Positions 56,172 through 64,000 of a DNA stretch of 64,000 bases are shown in pieces. The first letter of the stretch is position 1. The number at the start of each line of letters is the position of its first letter. Made by a program: the position numbers and the translations under genes. The stretch lies in the NCBI GenBank assembly GCA_965214235.1, contig CBDCBH010000003.1, forward strand, positions 1,922,001 to 1,986,000, given 5' to 3'. The notes below the pieces were generated by a model, which saw nothing but the letters and a program-made list of their open reading frames with translations, was not told the origin of the DNA and did no database searches. Source of the DNA: Ilyomonas sp965214235. Lineage in GTDB: Bacteria; Bacteroidota; Bacteroidia; Chitinophagales; Chitinophagaceae.

Positions 56172-56416
56172 AACAAATAGGGCGGATTGAATGTAGTGAA
56201 GTACAAAAAATTGTGGTCTTGCCTGGAAATTGCGCCTGATTATTTTTGGTTTGTTTTTATTCAACTTTCTTACAAAGCTGTTGTGTAAACTGCATTGTAC
56301 AACTTCATAAAATGTGATACAGGTTATGTAAATAGGGTAGAATAATGATTAAGGTTTGAAAATGAACATTTGAAACAGATTATTTTTTATGCAACTGTAT
56401 TCTCTATTCCATTAAT

Positions 56417-57037
56417 TTGCCATTTGGAATACAAACATTTTTTGTGAACGAAGATGATTTTTATAATGAAAAACTGGTTTTACAACAGGTAGCCGCCGGA
56501 AGTGAGAAGGCTTTCAAAACCTTATTTGACAGTTATAACACCCGATTATACAAATACATTTTTGGTTTGGTAAAGTCGGAACAAATAGCTGAAGAGCTTG
56601 TGATGGATGTTTTTATGAAATTGTGGCTGGGTCGCGATTTGCTTACGCAAATCAACAATTTTGATGGCTTTCTTTTTCGCGTAGCGCACAATAAAATAAT
56701 TGATTTTTTACGGTTCACCGCTAAAGACTCTAAGCTAAAAGAGCTTATGTGGGAAAAGATACAAATTGCATCAGGCTTGCCTGCAGATCAATCGCTCATC
56801 AATCATGAATATGAAGAAAAAGTAAGAGAAGCCATTGATTTGTTATCTCCGCAGCGAAAAAAAATTTATAAACTTAGCACAGAACAGGATTTAACCCACG
56901 ACCAGATTGCCGTGCAGTTGAATATTTCGAAATCTACCGTTAATAACCATATTGTTGACGCAAGGCGTTTCGTTCGCGATTATCTTTCTCATCATCTTGA
57001 TATAGCTATGTTGCTTGTTATCATTGCCGGAATTTAA
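56417..57037 (+). CDS. ECF RNA polymerase sigma factor
   Basis: A 206-residue ECF sigma factor. Region 2 spans QQVAAGSEKAFKTLFDSYNT to FLFRVAHNKIIDFLR, and region 4 has LSPQRKKIYKLSTEQDLTHD and NISKSTVNNHIVDARRFVRD, the -35-recognising HTH. A hydrophobic C-terminal tail follows. The start TTG 56417 or GTG 56444 is uncertain; GTG gives MNEDDFYNEKL, which looks usual for the family. It precedes the FecR gene by 50 bases. Confidence 0.92.
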   Translation: MPFGIQTFFVNEDDFYNEKLVLQQVAAGSEKAFKTLFDSYNTRLYKYIFGLVKSEQIAEELVMDVFMKLWLGRDLLTQINNFDGFLFRVAHNKIIDFLRFTAKDSKLKELMWEKIQIASGLPADQSLINHEYEEKVREAIDLLSPQRKKIYKLSTEQDLTHDQIAVQLNISKSTVNNHIVDARRFVRDYLSHHLDIAMLLVIIAGI

Positions 57038-57087
57038 TTTTTTGGCATGAATAGTTATTGCCTTTCTTTTTTTCGTCTTAGCAGTAC

Positions 57088-58281
57088 ATGAATGTCCAAA
57101 ACTGGCAGTTCCTCATCAAAAAGTATCTTGACAACTCAATTTCAAAAGAAGAATTAGATTCTCTTTTGAATATGATTGACGAACAAAAAAACTATGCTGA
57201 ACTGAAAACTGTTTTGCAGGATTTTTGGAACAAAGCAAATGAAAAGCCGCTTGCAATAAAAACCGACTGGAACAAAAAAATTGATGAACTGTTTGCCGAA
57301 GCGAAAGAGCAGGAGCAAATTGCAGGCGTAAAAACTGCAGTAAAAACAAACCATTGGCGATGGCTGGCAGCAGCTTCTGTTATTTTTATAATTGTATTTT
57401 CTAAGTATTTATTTTTTTCCGGCAAACCAACACAAACCGCTACACAACCTATTACTGTTCAGGTTAAAAAAGACATTGCTGCACCCAAAGTAAGCAATGC
57501 GATACTCACATTGGCAAACGGTAAAACCATTGTGCTGGATAGCGCATTAAACGGATCGCTTGCCACGCAGGGAAACACGCGCGTTGAAAAATTATCCGAC
57601 GGACGAATTGTTTACACCGGAAAATCAACCAGCGAAATTGAATACAACACCTTAACGGTGCCAAAAGGAAGTAAAATAGCTTCTATCACACTTTCGGATG
57701 GCTCGAAAGTGTGGCTAAATTCGGCTTCCTCACTAACTTATCCGGTTGCATTTATTGGTACAGAAAGAGAAGTAACAATTACCGGCGAAGCTTATTTTGA
57801 AGTTGCCCGCAACTCGGATATGCCGTTTACAGTAAAAAAAGGCGAAACTTCTGTTACCGTTCTGGGCACTCATTTTAACGTAAATGCTTATGAAGATGAA
57901 ACCTCAACCAAAATAACATTGCTTGAAGGGCAGGTAAAAGTGGACAGAGGAAATGTTTCAAAATTATTAAAGCCCGGGCAACAGGCGCAGGTATCGTCGG
58001 GTATAAAAATTACGGATGATGTGGATATTGACGAAGTAATGGCATGGAGAAACGGAGAATTTCAGTTTGGCGAAGCAGCCGATATTACTTCTGTTATGAG
58101 GCAAATAGCCAGGTGGTATGATGTAGATGTAGAATACAAAGGAGATATTACCGGGCACATTGGAGGAACTATATCGCGGGATAAAAATGTTTCGCAAGTG
58201 CTTCAAATGCTCCAAATGACGGGTGCTGTTAAGTTTATAATTGAAGATAAAAAAATTGTGGTTGCATCAAACCATTTATAA
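57088..58281 (+). CDS. FecR-family anti-sigma factor
   Basis: A 397-residue membrane anti-sigma factor. A cytoplasmic N-terminus (about residues 1-90) is followed by one membrane segment (WLAAASVIFIIVFSKYLFF), then the periplasmic FecR domain with YNTLTVPKGSKIASITLSDG and GEAYFEVARNSDMPFTVKK, and a C-terminal DUF4974-like end (ITSVMRQIARWYDVDVEYKG). It should hold the upstream sigma factor until the STN-containing SusC reports its ligand. Confidence 0.92.
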   Translation: MNVQNWQFLIKKYLDNSISKEELDSLLNMIDEQKNYAELKTVLQDFWNKANEKPLAIKTDWNKKIDELFAEAKEQEQIAGVKTAVKTNHWRWLAAASVIFIIVFSKYLFFSGKPTQTATQPITVQVKKDIAAPKVSNAILTLANGKTIVLDSALNGSLATQGNTRVEKLSDGRIVYTGKSTSEIEYNTLTVPKGSKIASITLSDGSKVWLNSASSLTYPVAFIGTEREVTITGEAYFEVARNSDMPFTVKKGETSVTVLGTHFNVNAYEDETSTKITLLEGQVKVDRGNVSKLLKPGQQAQVSSGIKITDDVDIDEVMAWRNGEFQFGEAADITSVMRQIARWYDVDVEYKGDITGHIGGTISRDKNVSQVLQMLQMTGAVKFIIEDKKIVVASNHL

Positions 58282-58418
58282 AATAAAGTGTCGGCTCAAA
58301 AAAAGGATTGCTTGCATTGATACTCACCCGGAATTGAGTCCGCTTGTTCATATAATCAGTTTTAATTGCTGCCATATTGGTGTGTGATAAACATAGTTTA
58401 ACTCAACCTAATAAATTT

Positions 58419-61400
58419 ATGTATTTAACGATTTGCTTTGTCCGCAAACAGTGGATATTATCCAAAACGCTGTTCGTCATGAAATTTACAGTTCTGTTCA
58501 TTCTTCTTGCCAGTTTAGCGGCAAGCGCCAAAACGTATTCGCAAATTACTCTTAAAGAGAAAAATGTACCGTTGCAAAAAGTATTTAAAGAAATACAAAA
58601 ACAAAACGGATTTGATTTTTTATACAGTTACGAACTGTTGCAGAAGGCGGGCAATGTAAGCATTAATGTACGCAATGTTTCGCTTGAAAAAGCATTGGAA
58701 GAATGCTTAAAAAACAAACCTCTTTCTTACAGTATTGTTGAGAAAACCATTGTTATCAAGCCAAAAGAATTGGTTGATGAACCTGTAAACGAAACTAACC
58801 TCTCATCACCGCCATTATTAATTAAAGGAACAGTTACGGATGACAGCAACAAAAAGCTTCAGGGAGTTTCTGTAATTGTAAAAGGAACATCGAGAGGTAC
58901 CGCAACAAATGAAAACGGTGAATTTCAATTAGAAGTTCCGGAGAATTCCGCCCAGGTTTTGGTTTTTTCATTTGTAGGTATGGAAACGCAGGAAGTAAAT
59001 ATTAGTGGAAAAACAAACATTGCCGTTTCGCTTAAATCGTCAAGCGCGCAGCAACAGGAAGTGGTGGTAGTGGGTTATCAAAGCCAAAGAAGGTCTGCCA
59101 TTGCCGGTGCCGTTACTACCGTAAATGTTGATAATGTTTCAAAAATACCAACCGGCTTTGCCGATCAGGCATTGCAGGGTCAGGCTTCGGGTGTTCGCGT
59201 AACACAATCTTCAGGTCAGCCGGGCGATGGTGTTGCCATTCGCATAAGAGGTGTGGGTTCTATAAATAATAACGACCCGCTTTACATTATTGATGGCGTT
59301 CCTACCCAGGATGGAATTAATTTTTTGTCGGCTGATGATATTGCCAGTATCACCGTTTTGAAAGATGCGGCTTCTGCTGCCATTTATGGTGCCCGATCAT
59401 CTAACGGGGTTGTTATTATTACAACAAAAAACGGTAAATCAGGCAAAGCAACCATCAGCTATTCGGCTTACGGAGGTATTCAAACGCATGGCTACTTAAC
59501 GCCCATGACAGATGCCGCCGAATACAAAACGCTTTTTAACGAAATGGTTGCCAACGATAATGCAGGGTTGGCTGCCAATAATCCATTGCTAAAATCGCCA
59601 ATTCCCGATTCCATTTCCGGAGCAAATACAAACTGGTTAGGTTCTATCTTCCGTACGGCGCCCGAACAGGATCATGAACTTTCGGTAAGTGGAGGAAATG
59701 AAAAAACCCAATATTCTGTTTCGGGTAATTATTTTAAGCAGGATGGCATTATACTCAACTCCTGGTACGACAGGTATGTGCTGCGTACAAAACTAAATAC
59801 AGAAGTAACGGACAGGTTAAAGATAGGAACGAATCTTAGCTTTTCCTATTACGATAAAAATTCAATCGGCAGTTCGGGTGATGGTTACGGCGGCAACGGC
59901 GGCAGCGTAATCCGCTACGCTTTTTTTAGAGACCCCGCTATTCCCGTTTATTCCTCGCCAGGTACTTATAGCGATTTGCCACAATACCCGGGTTTTTTTG
60001 GTGATGGGTACAACCCGGTTGGGCTTGCCAATAATACAAGCAATAAAGAAAAACAATACAGAGGTTTTGGTGATGTATATGCGGAATATAAAATTTTGCC
60101 GAACTTATTTTTTAGATCAGATTTTGGAGGTGATGTATTTATAACACAGGATAAAGCTTTTTACCTGAATTGGGGAACCGGAGGCAGAATTAATAACCCA
60201 AGCTCACTGGTTGAACGCCAGATTACGAGTGAAAATATGGTTTGGAACAATACGTTCCGTTATAATAAAAAGTTTAACGAACGCAATAGCATCAACGTTT
60301 TAGCAGGTACGGAAGCCGTTTCAAACACAACCACTGTAACTTCTGAAACCGATCAGAATTTTCCAAACCAAACGCCTTCCCTTCAATTTTTAGGCAATGG
60401 CTTAAACATTCAGCAAGTAATTGCCAACGAAAACGAAGGGCAATGGTCATTGTTTTCTTTTCTTGCAAATGCCGGTTATAATTATAATGATGAATTTCTT
60501 GTAAACGGAACAATCAGAAGAGACGGATCATCCCGCTTTGGTCCGGCAAACAGATGGGGAAACTTTTATTCAGGTGCTGTTGCCTGGAATGTAATGAGTG
60601 AAAAATGGTTTGCCAACAGGTTCCCACTCATTTCAAGAATGAAGCTGAGAGCCAGCTACGGGCAGTTAGGAAATCAGAATATTGGCGATTATCCCTTTGC
60701 ATCCGTAGTGAGCAATACAGGCAATTATGTATTTGGATCATCCCCCGCTCCGGTGCAGGGTTACAGCGTATCATCGTTAGGCAATACCAATGTAAAATGG
60801 GAAACCTCCACGCAAACAGATGGGGGAGTTGATATTGGGATAATGAACGACAAGCTTACTTTATCGGTTGACTATTTCAACAAAGTAAACAGCAATATGC
60901 TGGTAGCCGTGCCCTTGCCAATGATAGGTGGCACTGCCGCTGCGCCTTACATTAATGATGGAAGTGTTCAGAACAAAGGCTTTGAATTTGACTTACATTA
61001 TAACAACAACGGACGTAAATTGAAATACGGGTTTAGTGCAAACCTGGCTACTATTCAAAACAAAGTGGTTTCTATTCCGGTTCCTATCCAGGGTGGAAGA
61101 ATTGATGATGGCGTTTATGCAACCTTAACCACTACAGGGCATCCCATCGGTTCTTTTTACGGCTACCAAATGGCAGGCATCTTTCAAAGCCAGGATGATA
61201 TTTTTAAATCGGCTTACCAGGGACCTGGTGTGCGCCCGGGGGATGTAAAATATAAAGACATTAACGGCGATGGTGTGATAGATGCAAAAGACAGAACTTT
61301 TCTCGGAAGCGCGATTCCGAAATTTACTTATGGCGCTACCGTAACACTCAATTATGCCAATTTCGATTTCTTTATGCTTGTGCAAGGTAGCTATGGCAAT

Positions 61401-61844
61401 AAAATTTACCTGCAGGTAAACCAGGATATTGAAGGCTTTTATCGTCCTTTTAATATAACGCAACGAGTGTATGATGAACGCTGGCATGGCGAAGGTACAA
61501 GCAACACAATGCCTTTGGTTTCCTGGCGCGACCAGCCCAATAATATTAAAGAACCTTCCAGCCGGTTTTTGGAAGATGCTTCTTATTGCCGGTTAAAAAA
61601 TGTACAGTTGGGTTACACCATTCCAAGACAACTGGCGAACAGGCTGCACATAAAAGGATTGCGTTTTTATGTAACGGGCGAAAATTTAATAACGATTACG
61701 AAATATACAGGGCTTGATCCTGAAATGCACATCAGCAACAATGTAACGGTTGAAAAATATCCAAGCGATGTTGCCGCAGGTATTGATTGGGGAACTTACC
61801 CTTCTGCAAAAAGTTATATAGTTGGCGTAAACCTTAATTTTTAA
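58419..61844 (+). CDS. SusC-family TonB transporter with N-terminal STN signalling domain (3)
   Basis: An 1141-residue transporter. The ATG at 58419 is chosen over an earlier GTG because it starts just before the signal peptide (TVLFILLASLAASAKTYSQ). The STN domain is residues about 43-115 (LKEKNVPLQKVFKEIQKQNG, KALEECLKNKPLSYSIVEKT) and contacts FecR. Then come the carboxypeptidase-like domain, the plug (QEVVVVGYQSQRRSAIAGAV, SAAIYGARSSNGVVIITTKN) and the barrel to VNLNF. It both imports its ligand and signals to the ECF pair upstream. Confidence 0.93.
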   Translation: MYLTICFVRKQWILSKTLFVMKFTVLFILLASLAASAKTYSQITLKEKNVPLQKVFKEIQKQNGFDFLYSYELLQKAGNVSINVRNVSLEKALEECLKNKPLSYSIVEKTIVIKPKELVDEPVNETNLSSPPLLIKGTVTDDSNKKLQGVSVIVKGTSRGTATNENGEFQLEVPENSAQVLVFSFVGMETQEVNISGKTNIAVSLKSSSAQQQEVVVVGYQSQRRSAIAGAVTTVNVDNVSKIPTGFADQALQGQASGVRVTQSSGQPGDGVAIRIRGVGSINNNDPLYIIDGVPTQDGINFLSADDIASITVLKDAASAAIYGARSSNGVVIITTKNGKSGKATISYSAYGGIQTHGYLTPMTDAAEYKTLFNEMVANDNAGLAANNPLLKSPIPDSISGANTNWLGSIFRTAPEQDHELSVSGGNEKTQYSVSGNYFKQDGIILNSWYDRYVLRTKLNTEVTDRLKIGTNLSFSYYDKNSIGSSGDGYGGNGGSVIRYAFFRDPAIPVYSSPGTYSDLPQYPGFFGDGYNPVGLANNTSNKEKQYRGFGDVYAEYKILPNLFFRSDFGGDVFITQDKAFYLNWGTGGRINNPSSLVERQITSENMVWNNTFRYNKKFNERNSINVLAGTEAVSNTTTVTSETDQNFPNQTPSLQFLGNGLNIQQVIANENEGQWSLFSFLANAGYNYNDEFLVNGTIRRDGSSRFGPANRWGNFYSGAVAWNVMSEKWFANRFPLISRMKLRASYGQLGNQNIGDYPFASVVSNTGNYVFGSSPAPVQGYSVSSLGNTNVKWETSTQTDGGVDIGIMNDKLTLSVDYFNKVNSNMLVAVPLPMIGGTAAAPYINDGSVQNKGFEFDLHYNNNGRKLKYGFSANLATIQNKVVSIPVPIQGGRIDDGVYATLTTTGHPIGSFYGYQMAGIFQSQDDIFKSAYQGPGVRPGDVKYKDINGDGVIDAKDRTFLGSAIPKFTYGATVTLNYANFDFFMLVQGSYGNKIYLQVNQDIEGFYRPFNITQRVYDERWHGEGTSNTMPLVSWRDQPNNIKEPSSRFLEDASYCRLKNVQLGYTIPRQLANRLHIKGLRFYVTGENLITITKYTGLDPEMHISNNVTVEKYPSDVAAGIDWGTYPSAKSYIVGVNLNF

Positions 61845-61864
61845 TCCTTTTAAAGTATTCCATT

Positions 61865-63415
61865 ATGGATAGGAAATTCATTATATACACCTGGTGGCTG
61901 ATCGGGTTTTGTTTTACAGCAGTTTTCGGTTGTTCAAAATTTTTAAACAAAGACATTCAGGGCGTGTATTCCACCTCGCAGTTTTATACCACTTCCAATG
62001 CCGCAATTCAGGCAGTGAATGCAGCTTACAGCGAATTAAAATTTACGAGCGCCACCACAAACCCGCTTTGGGTATTTGGCGATATTGCATCAGACGATGC
62101 TGCCACCGGAAATGTTGGCGCAAGCCCCGATGCAGCCACCATTGATAACTTTTCTTTTTCTACTACCAACTCGCATTTATCAAACGAATGGGGAAACTTT
62201 TATGAAGGCGTAACCAATTGCAATCTGGTTCTGGCAAATGTTCCATCCATCAACATGGATACAGCGTTGCGCTCCAGAATTTTGGGTGAAGCGCGGTTTT
62301 TAAGAGCCTGGTATTATTTTATGCTGGTGAATATTTATGGTGATGTGCCCGTTGTACTGAAGCCCTTAACGCCTGATGAAATGCAGGTTGCACAATCTCC
62401 TGCCCAACAAATTTATGAGGGCGTTATTGAGCCCGATTTAAAAACTGCTTTGGGTATTTTGCCATCAGGTTATTCCGGTGCCGATGTAGGAAGAGCTACA
62501 AGCGGCGCAGCAGCTTCATTATTGGCTAAGGTGTATTTATACCAGCAAAAATGGGATTCCTCTTTACTCTATTCTAACCTTGTTATCAACAGCGGGCAGT
62601 ACAGTTTAATGAAGGTTTACTCGCAGGATTTTGATGCGCTTCATAAAAATAACCAGGAGTCTGTTTTTGAAGTACAAATGCTGGGCGGACAAAACCCGAA
62701 TGTTGGCAATTCATTAAACCAATGGTTTGCCCCGCAGGTAGTAGGCGGATATTATTGCGATGCGCCGAATCAAAACTTTGTTGATGAATTTGAACAAACA
62801 ACAGATAGCGTGTACGACCCAAGGTTAGATTATACTGTTGGAAGAGATAGCATGTTATGGAACAACGGGCAGTTGTATTCACGTTCCTGGTCTCCGCAAA
62901 CGGGATACCTCACAAGAAAACACCAGCAGCCTCTTTCCCAAGCACCTATTATCGGGCAGGGAAGCTGCGATTATGTAGCCATACGTTATGCCGATGTGTT
63001 ATTATTTAATGCAGAGGCTTTGAATGAATCAGGACAAACAAGCCAGGCTGTGATCCCACTCAATCTGGTTAGAAAACGAGCCAGGGAAAGTTATTTGTAC
63101 GATAGTTCCCTACATGGTTTTGGTGCAGTTCCCGCGGGGCTTTTGCCCGATGTTGCGGCAGTATCACAATCGCAGGTTCGCACAGCCATCATTCATGAAA
63201 GAAGAGTGGAATTGGGTTTTGAATTTCACCGGTTTTTCGATTTGGAAAGATATGGAGCCAGAGATCTCAATACTGGTTTAGGTCCTGCTTATGTAAACAA
63301 TCTGATCAATGGCTCTCTTATGAACATGAACGGAGTTCCCGCATTTTCTTACTCTAAAAACAAAACCTTTCCGATACCGCAAAGTGAAAGAGACTTAGAC
63401 AAAGCGCTTAAATAA
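61865..63415 (+). CDS. SusD/RagB-family surface lipoprotein (3)
   Basis: A 516-residue lipoprotein with lipobox VFGC at residue 23. SusD blocks: EARFLRAWYYFMLVNIYGDV, AIRYADVLLFNAEALNESGQ, and RRVELGFEFHRFFDLERYG then KTFPIPQSERDLDKALK. It follows the STN-SusC by 20 bases and should be its surface partner. Confidence 0.92.
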   Translation: MDRKFIIYTWWLIGFCFTAVFGCSKFLNKDIQGVYSTSQFYTTSNAAIQAVNAAYSELKFTSATTNPLWVFGDIASDDAATGNVGASPDAATIDNFSFSTTNSHLSNEWGNFYEGVTNCNLVLANVPSINMDTALRSRILGEARFLRAWYYFMLVNIYGDVPVVLKPLTPDEMQVAQSPAQQIYEGVIEPDLKTALGILPSGYSGADVGRATSGAAASLLAKVYLYQQKWDSSLLYSNLVINSGQYSLMKVYSQDFDALHKNNQESVFEVQMLGGQNPNVGNSLNQWFAPQVVGGYYCDAPNQNFVDEFEQTTDSVYDPRLDYTVGRDSMLWNNGQLYSRSWSPQTGYLTRKHQQPLSQAPIIGQGSCDYVAIRYADVLLFNAEALNESGQTSQAVIPLNLVRKRARESYLYDSSLHGFGAVPAGLLPDVAAVSQSQVRTAIIHERRVELGFEFHRFFDLERYGARDLNTGLGPAYVNNLINGSLMNMNGVPAFSYSKNKTFPIPQSERDLDKALK

Positions 63416-63449
63416 AAATGTTTTCATCATCATTTAAAAAAATAAAACT

Positions 63450-64000
63450 ATGAGATCAAAAGTTCAGATTCGCTATTTAGCACTTACCATCGCATTTGGA
63501 TTGTCGCTGGTAATGTTCATTTCTTCGTGTAAAAAATCAGGTCCTTCCTACACGCCGCCCAATACTACCAGTTTATCGGCTTCTATTGATTCCGCCCAAT
63601 TCTATTTGAGCAATACGCATGAAGGCACACAGCCCGGCGAATATCCTACAGGTTCGCAGGCAACGCTGAAAGCAGCCTTAACTTCTGCGCAGGCTGTATT
63701 AGCCAGTACAAGTACCAATGCAACACAAGCCCAGGTTACGGCTGCAACCGCCAATTTAAATGCTGCCATTGCAGCTTATGAAGCCGGAAAAATAACGCCG
63801 ATTGCTGCTTCGGCAATTGTTGCGTACTGGAAGTTCAACGGCAATGCAAACGACTCTTCGGGCAATGGGAATAATGGTACACTAACAGCTTGCCCTCCAA
63901 CCATAGGTGGTGTTGGGCTTGTTATCACGCCTGGTGTAACGCCCGGTGGTGTGCCAACGCTCACTGCCGACCGTTTTGGCAATGCGGCTTCAGCCTATAA
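63450..64000 (+). CDS. Lipoprotein with FIVAR-like and LamG-like domains (3' end outside window)
   Basis: ATG 63450 begins a signal peptide with lipobox (VMFISSC at residues 21-27) and the frame stays open to the window end, 183 complete codons. Residues about 41-113 are Ala/Thr-rich helices (QATLKAALTSAQAVLA, TAATANLNAAIAAYEAGK) of the FIVAR/small-helical-repeat kind. From about residue 123, VAYWKFNGNANDSSGNGNNG begins a concanavalin A-like (LamG) domain. It lies 34 bases after SusD and is likely a surface glycan-binding protein of this locus. Confidence 0.75.
   Translation, partial: MRSKVQIRYLALTIAFGLSLVMFISSCKKSGPSYTPPNTTSLSASIDSAQFYLSNTHEGTQPGEYPTGSQATLKAALTSAQAVLASTSTNATQAQVTAATANLNAAIAAYEAGKITPIAASAIVAYWKFNGNANDSSGNGNNGTLTACPPTIGGVGLVITPGVTPGGVPTLTADRFGNAASAY

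Noticed and set aside
1..64000. CRISPR array
   Set aside because: No set of regularly spaced repeats with different spacers was found; the repeats seen are REP hairpins or gene-internal FG-GAP codons.
1..64000. tRNA or rRNA genes, riboswitches
   Set aside because: No cloverleaf or conserved aptamer could be recognised in the intergenic regions; only the SRP RNA is supported.

Overview
The window looks like chromosomal DNA of a Bacteroidota bacterium, most likely of the Chitinophagaceae type. The main reasons are three SusC/SusD pairs, many lipoproteins with Cys lipoboxes, a type IX secretion 'plug' protein, a FecR/ECF-sigma pair placed before a SusC that carries an STN domain, and a promoter matching the Bacteroidota TTTG / TAnnTTTG pattern. 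No taxonomic marker gene such as 16S rRNA is present, so the family assignment is inference.

Layout. 1-6612 is housekeeping: the end of a beta-carbonic anhydrase, the yceD-rpmF-plsX cluster, a zinc metalloprotease lipoprotein, a LysE exporter and mtgA. 6755-7551 is a gene graveyard (AraC regulator and NmrA-like remnants). 7970-18412 is a SusC/SusD pair followed by two secreted FG-GAP lipoproteins, one with a cytochrome c motif and one a CRTAC1/ASPIC-UnbV protein. 18426-29960 holds a possible uracil-DNA-glycosylase-like protein, transketolase, a multi-PAS histidine kinase with a receiver protein, a transaldolase, a frameshifted four-helix-bundle gene, SRP RNA, the T9SS plug protein and an ABC-F ATPase.

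30435-56171 is the functional core: an arabinose-polymer utilisation locus. A LacI regulator is followed by a GH127-type beta-L-arabinofuranosidase, a clan-A glycosidase, galactokinase, SusC/SusD, a GH43 enzyme and a DUF4965 protein. After a 3-kb interruption come araB, araD, a second GH127 enzyme, araA and a sodium/sugar symporter. Together these could bind arabinose-containing glycans at the surface, trim them in the periplasm, import L-arabinose and convert it to xylulose 5-phosphate. Transketolase and transaldolase for the next steps are encoded earlier in the window. A palindrome, CAAACGTTTG, lies in the lacI promoter and before the symporter, and a one-mismatch copy lies before the first GH127 gene, suggesting one LacI-controlled regulon.

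The interruption (44538-47746) is packed with mobile debris: a MITE-like 181-bp element, two REP-hairpin families, a RAYT transposase stopped by one in-frame amber codon, a second RAYT fragment and an IS4-type transposase tail. 56417-64000 is a separate regulated glycan locus: ECF sigma, FecR anti-sigma, STN-SusC, SusD, and a LamG-like lipoprotein cut by the window end.

The most unusual signal at the DNA level is the 10-mer AAAAACAAAC. It occurs 15 times on the plus strand and 4 times on the minus strand, in several reading frames and in intergenic DNA, far above a rough base-composition expectation.
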